A DNA stretch of 28,926 nucleotides from SZUA-186 sp041552135. Lineage in GTDB: Bacteria; Pseudomonadota; Gammaproteobacteria; UBA9214. Within the stretch, counting starts at the first letter, position 1. Each line of letters begins with the position of its first letter. The stretch covers positions 1 through 28,926 of the forward strand of contig JBFELL010000016.1 of NCBI GenBank assembly GCA_041552135.1, in the 5' to 3' direction. The notes under the pieces were generated by a model that saw nothing but the letters and a program-made list of their open reading frames with translations, did not search any database and was not told the origin of the DNA. Below, piece by piece: positions 22,862 through 28,926 of this stretch. The position numbers and the translations under genes are program-made.

Positions 22862-23508
22862 ACATTAACCACCATCCTGACGACTCAACCCTGCTTTCGT
22901 ACGCCGCAGGCGCCCTGCCCGAGAGCTTCTCGCTGGTCCTGGCTGCACATCTCGAACAGTGCGAGCGCTGCCGGCAACGGCTGCTCGAGGCCGAAGATGT
23001 CGGTGCAGCCCTGCTCGACGGCATGGCCGCCATGCCGGTTGCCAGCAAAAGCATCGACAAGGTCTGGGCAGCAATCGAATCCGGAGAACCCGCGCCAGCG
23101 CCAGAACCGCGCCAGCCCGTTGCCGGGCTGCCGTCCGTGCTTGGCCGCTACCTGCCGGAGGGGCTGGACAGGGTTCGCTGGCGCAGCGTCGCGCCCGGCA
23201 TCCGCCAGTTCATCCTCAAGGATGTCGAAAGTGGCCACGGCAGTGCGCGGCTGCTCAGTATCGATCCCGGTACCACGATCCCGCATCACACGCACGGCGG
23301 CAGCGAGCTCACCTTGATACTGAAAGGTTCGTTTGCCGACGAAATCGGCCGTTTCAGCGCCGGTGACCTCGCCGACCTTGATGACAGCGTGCATCACCAG
23401 CCGGTTGCGGATACCGACGAGCCGTGCATCTGCCTGATCGCCACCGACGAGCGTCTGCGCTTTACCGGCGTGTTCAGCCGGCTGCTGCAGCCGCTGGTCG
23501 GGATCTGA
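22858..23508 (+). CDS. chrR: Zinc-dependent anti-sigma factor ChrR (ASD plus cupin)
   Basis: This 216-residue anti-sigma factor has an N-terminal zinc-binding domain with H6, H31, C35 and C38 (in HHPDDSTLLS and HLEQCERC), the same ligand set as ChrR of Rhodobacter sphaeroides. A linker of about 30 residues follows, then a C-terminal cupin domain (about 110-200) whose likely metal ligands are H144, H146, E150 and H180 (HHTHGGSE and VHHQP). The anti-sigma domain binds RpoE; the cupin domain is needed for release in response to singlet oxygen. It overlaps rpoE by four bases and is followed by glutathione peroxidase after 3 bases. Confidence 0.95.
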   Translation: MNINHHPDDSTLLSYAAGALPESFSLVLAAHLEQCERCRQRLLEAEDVGAALLDGMAAMPVASKSIDKVWAAIESGEPAPAPEPRQPVAGLPSVLGRYLPEGLDRVRWRSVAPGIRQFILKDVESGHGSARLLSIDPGTTIPHHTHGGSELTLILKGSFADEIGRFSAGDLADLDDSVHHQPVADTDEPCICLIATDERLRFTGVFSRLLQPLVGI

Positions 23509-23511
23509 GCC

Positions 23512-24060
23512 ATGGCGGTCTGCCGCGCTCTGATCGGTGTGCCTGTCCTGCTGTGCAGTCTGCTTGCCTGGCCGACGCAGGCGGCGGCCTGTGCCGATAC
23601 CCTGGATTTCGACAAGCGCCGGCTTGCCGGTGATGAGGTGGTCAGACTTTGCGATGCCTACCAGGGCAGGGTGGTGCTGATCGTCAACACCGCCAGCAAG
23701 TGTGCCTACACCTCCCAGTACGAGGGTCTGGAACAGCTCTACGCGCGCTATCGCGAGCGTGGCCTCGTGGTGCTGGGCTTCCCCAGCAACGACTACGGTG
23801 GCCAGGAACCGGGGACCGAGGCCCAGATCAAGACGTTCTGCCGCCTGACCTACAGCGTGAACTTCCCGATGTTCGAGAAGACCCATGCCCGGCAGGACGT
23901 GGCCGACCCCCTTTACCGGAAGCTGGGCGGCCTGGCCGGCGAATACCCGCGCTGGAACTTCCACAAATACCTGCTTGACCGCGACGGCAAGCTGGTCGGC
24001 AGCTTTCCGAGTTCCGTGCGACCGGACAGTCTGGCGGAAAAGATCGAATCCCTCCTGTAA
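23512..24060 (+). CDS. Secreted glutathione peroxidase (Cys-type)
   Basis: This 182-residue thiol peroxidase of the GPx family reduces hydrogen or lipid hydroperoxides. It has an N-terminal signal peptide (MAVCRALIGVPVLLCSLLAW, likely cut near PTQAAA), which places it in the periplasm. The catalytic set is C64 (NTASKCAYTSQYEGL), Q98 (FPSNDYGGQEPG), W148 and N149 (RWNF); the position of the peroxidatic residue is Cys, not selenocysteine. C110 (FCRLTYSVNFPMF) could be the resolving Cys, as in thioredoxin-dependent GPx. It is the third gene of the rpoE-chrR operon. Its placement argues that the stress response removes lipid peroxides at the envelope. Confidence 0.93.
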   Translation: MAVCRALIGVPVLLCSLLAWPTQAAACADTLDFDKRRLAGDEVVRLCDAYQGRVVLIVNTASKCAYTSQYEGLEQLYARYRERGLVVLGFPSNDYGGQEPGTEAQIKTFCRLTYSVNFPMFEKTHARQDVADPLYRKLGGLAGEYPRWNFHKYLLDRDGKLVGSFPSSVRPDSLAEKIESLL

Positions 24061-24250
24061 CACGCCAGCGCTGACCTGAACCGCCGCCCGGGCCGACCCT
24101 GACCGGGTGTTCGTCACCTGCTAGCGGCTGCCCGTGCGACACCTGTCCGGCCGTCATCACCCGGCCTGCTTCCCTCGTATGGCATCTGGACTTAAACTGC
24201 CACCAGTCATCGACGTGCAGACCAAGTCAGCGGCATGGAGGCAAGGGGAA

Positions 24251-26749
<2,499 letters not shown>

Positions 26750-26875
26750 CGTTCCGGCGCCCGGCCACGCCGATACCGCGACCCCGTCAGATGCCGCCAG
26801 GCTACGGGGTTCCCCGGATGTCGCGCAGCGGCCGCTACTGCCACATTGCAGCTGTGTCCCGGCAAGGTATGCTCC

Positions 26876-27297
26876 ATGCGCATGATCCGGCAGCTGGCGT
26901 TCGTTGTGCTCGCGGGGCTGGCTCTGGCATCCTGGGCCGCGACCTGCGAGCAGACGGACGAGGTTTATGCTGCGGCCGTGCTGCGATGCCATGTCCGGGT
27001 TCAGCTATGCGCCGCTGGTGTTCGGGGAGCCGGAGTCATTCAGGCTGGACGAGACCTCGCCCCTGTATGCCGTGGCGGTTGACGGCTCGCAGTACCGCTA
27101 CGCCGTTGTCCATACCACCGGCAATCTCCTGAACTCATGCAGTCACTATGTCTACCCGCATGTAATCCCGATCCTCTTTCCCGGCGTGGTAACTGTCCTG
27201 CCGACCGGCCAGTCCCTGACGACATGTATACGGCATTCGCCGTTCGGCCGGCTGAGGGTGATTGCGACCTCCGCTACAGACTGGCTGACGGCCCGCG
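26876..27297 (+). pseudogene. Possible frameshifted small secreted protein
   Basis: An ATG at 26876 (AAGG eight bases upstream) opens a frame with a plausible signal peptide (MRMIRQLAFVVLAGLALASW), then CEQTDEVYAAAV. Around 26985 this frame turns into unlikely sequence and stops at 27082. The +1 frame instead reads as protein-like (GFSYAPLVFGEPESF, VDGSQYRYAVVHTTGNL) up to about 27200, with good codon use. The original frame may return near 27230 (MYTAFAVRPAEGDCDLRYR). One insertion and one deletion would join them into a secreted protein of about 130 residues. I do not recognise a family, so this may be a decayed gene, a sequencing error, or chance. The rest of this stretch (26750-26875) shows nothing. 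Confidence 0.3.
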
Positions 27298-28707
27298 TCA
27301 GGCCGGCAGGCTGTCCAGTTCCACCAGTCCGCCCGTATTTTTTGTGTCCACCTTGCGGTACAGGCTGTAGAGCGCAGCCTGCAGCGCCTCCTCGATGACC
27401 GGGTGATAGAAGGGCATGCGCAGCAGCTCGCCGGCGGTCAGTTGCTGCTCGATGCTCCAGCAGATCAGGTGGGCCAGGTGCTCGCAGCGCGGGCCGATCA
27501 TCTCGGCGCCGAGGATCCGGCCACTCTGCTTCTCGCCGTAGACCCGCAGCAGGCCCCTGTGTTTGCCCATGATGAGGGCGCGGCCGACCGGGGCAAAGCC
27601 GATCTCGCCGACGGCGCTGGTGTCCTCATCGAGTTCGCTCCAGCGGGCGCCGACGGTGCAGATATTCGGGTCACAGAAGTTGATGGCCAGCGGCGTCTTG
27701 CGGCGAAAGGCGCTGACGCCGTCGCGCGCGGCGTTGTAGCCGGCGATCCTGCCCTCGTCGCCGGCCTCGTGCAGGATCATACGCTCACCGGTGACATCGC
27801 CGGCGAGGAACACGGGCAGGTCGGCGACCTGCATGGTGTTCGGATTGACGGGCGGCATGCCGTGGCTGTCCAGCGCGATGCCGAGGTTCTCCAGGCCGAG
27901 GTCATGGACATTCGGCACGCGCCCGATGCTGCACAGCACCTTGTCTACCGTCACGCTGTGCTCACCGGCGCTGACCTGCAGCCGGTCGCCTGCCGCCTGG
28001 ATCTCCGCCGCCTGGCCAAGATGCATCGGCAGGCTCTTTTGCATGATCTCGATGGCGTGGCGCCGCACCTGCGGGTCCTGCAGCCCGCCGATGGTCTCCA
28101 GCCGGTCGAAGCCGGTGACCCCGATACCGAGTCGAGCCAGGCTCTGGCCCAGTTCCAGGCCGATAGTGCCCAGGCCGATGACGGCCATGGTCGCCGGCAG
28201 TTCGTCCTGCTCGAAGAAATCGTCCGTGGTCAGGATATGCTCGCCGAAGGCCTGCCACGGGCCCGGTACCAGCGGGCGCGAGCCGGTGGCAATGACCACG
28301 CTGCCGGCACGGATGCGCCGCTCGCCGACCTGCAGCAGTGTCGGCTCGATGAAGCGGGCATAGCCTTCGAGGTACTCCTCGCCCATCTCGTCGGTGCTGT
28401 GGCTCAGTACGCGATCGACGAAGATGTCGCGCAGATGACGCACATGCTCCAGCGTGTCGGTCAGCTCGATACCGATGTCCGCGTGTCCCGTGAGGCCGTA
28501 TTTCCGCGGATGTCGGCAGGTGTGATAGTCCTCGGCGCTCTGGATCATGGCCTTCGACGGCATGCAGCCGACGCGGGCGCAGGTGGTGCCCGGTTCGCCG
28601 CCGTTGATGAGCACGAAGCCCTTGCGCGCGCGGCGCACCTGCCCCAGGGCATAGAGGCCCGCGCTGCCCGCGCCAATGATCGCTACATCGACGGTTTTCT
28701 CCTTCAC
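27298..28707 (-). CDS. Dihydrolipoamide dehydrogenase-like flavoprotein (class I disulfide oxidoreductase)
   Basis: This 469-residue pyridine nucleotide-disulfide oxidoreductase has an N-terminal FAD motif (VAIIGAGSAGLYAL), a redox-active disulfide C43/C48 (GTTCARVGCMPSK), an NAD(P)-binding motif (AVIGLGTIGLELGQSLARLG) and FLAGDVTGERMILHEA. The dimer-interface His-Glu pair is in FYHPVIEEALQAAL. It matches dihydrolipoamide dehydrogenase and mercuric reductase-type enzymes. The MerA-type C-terminal Cys pair is absent, so it is not a true mercuric reductase. No pyruvate or 2-oxoglutarate dehydrogenase gene is adjacent, so its partner is unknown. The start is GTG with AGGAG six bases before it on the minus strand. 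Confidence 0.88.
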   Translation of the reverse strand: MKEKTVDVAIIGAGSAGLYALGQVRRARKGFVLINGGEPGTTCARVGCMPSKAMIQSAEDYHTCRHPRKYGLTGHADIGIELTDTLEHVRHLRDIFVDRVLSHSTDEMGEEYLEGYARFIEPTLLQVGERRIRAGSVVIATGSRPLVPGPWQAFGEHILTTDDFFEQDELPATMAVIGLGTIGLELGQSLARLGIGVTGFDRLETIGGLQDPQVRRHAIEIMQKSLPMHLGQAAEIQAAGDRLQVSAGEHSVTVDKVLCSIGRVPNVHDLGLENLGIALDSHGMPPVNPNTMQVADLPVFLAGDVTGERMILHEAGDEGRIAGYNAARDGVSAFRRKTPLAINFCDPNICTVGARWSELDEDTSAVGEIGFAPVGRALIMGKHRGLLRVYGEKQSGRILGAEMIGPRCEHLAHLICWSIEQQLTAGELLRMPFYHPVIEEALQAALYSLYRKVDTKNTGGLVELDSLPA

Positions 28708-28732
28708 ATACCTCTCCTCGTCAGTCGGGGTT

Positions 28733-28757
28733 CAGGGGACATTTTTCCTGTCTCCTG
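28733..28757. repeat. Imperfect palindrome, REP-like
   Basis: CAGGGGACA (28733-28741) and TGTCTCCTG (28749-28757) are inverted repeats with one mismatch around a T-rich 7-base loop. It lies 25 bases upstream of the lpd-like start codon. It resembles the small palindromic repeats (REP-type) that occur between genes of many gammaproteobacteria, or could be a leader hairpin or operator. Apart from this, I see nothing in 28708-28926. Confidence 0.35.
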
Positions 28758-28926
28758 ACGGTGGATGTTGCCATGTTTGTCTGCAGCGTGCAGCCATCAG
28801 TAAGGCGTCAGGTCCATGTGGAGGCACACTCCTTCAACGCGCCTGTCGGTGGTATGCTCACAACGAGTGCAAACCAGCGCGTCGTTGATGCATATGATGC
28901 CCCTGGCGGGCAATATGCCGAGTGTA

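Overview
The window looks like the chromosome of a GC-rich gammaproteobacterium, probably Chromatiales or Ectothiorhodospiraceae-like. This rests on the epmA tail, the trmJ-cysE-iscR order, gammaproteobacterial protein families and codon use rich in G/C at third positions; no rRNA or tRNA is present to settle it. I see no insertion sequence, prophage, CRISPR array or tRNA.

Layout. Positions 1-2400 hold the end of epmA, then trmJ, cysE and iscR on the plus strand, but no iscSUA follows iscR. A 51-residue membrane-peptide gene with a near-perfect ribosome binding site and a strong terminator comes next, then a short CorC-like CNNM/CBS protein. Positions 4045-7410 hold a cytochrome b561-type protein (minus), a universal stress protein and a stand-alone MerB-like organomercurial lyase (plus), then a DUF938 methyltransferase and an Hsp20 chaperone with a sigma-32-type promoter (minus). 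Positions 7543-9020 are a translationally coupled Fe-type alcohol dehydrogenase and a small ABM-fold monooxygenase (minus). Positions 9089-14594 form one minus-strand operon: moxR ATPase, DUF58, TgpA-like transglutaminase and a DNA photolyase.

The central interest is 14749-24060, a self-contained stress regulon. It encodes an ECF11-type sigma factor (RpoE), its zinc anti-sigma factor ChrR with all four zinc ligands, and a periplasmic glutathione peroxidase in one operon. Divergent from it is a lipid-modification operon: FAD oxidoreductase, DUF1365, CFA-like methyltransferase, GPH/MFS transporter and DUF3833 lipoprotein. A third unit (secreted DUF6134 protein, SDR, NTF2-like) converges on that operon. 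All three units begin with the same promoter signature, TGATCC, exactly 16 bases, then CGTA(AG/TT). This identifies them directly as a likely RpoE-ChrR (singlet-oxygen or photooxidative stress) regulon that remodels membrane lipids and detoxifies lipid peroxides. The CFA-like enzyme lacks the Cys and His that bind bicarbonate in E. coli Cfa, so its product is probably not a simple cyclopropane fatty acid.

Positions 24251-28707 hold glycogen phosphorylase (plus), a roughly 500-base stretch with a possibly frameshifted secreted-protein gene, and a dihydrolipoamide dehydrogenase-like flavoprotein (minus). The final 219 bases contain no gene, only an imperfect palindrome.
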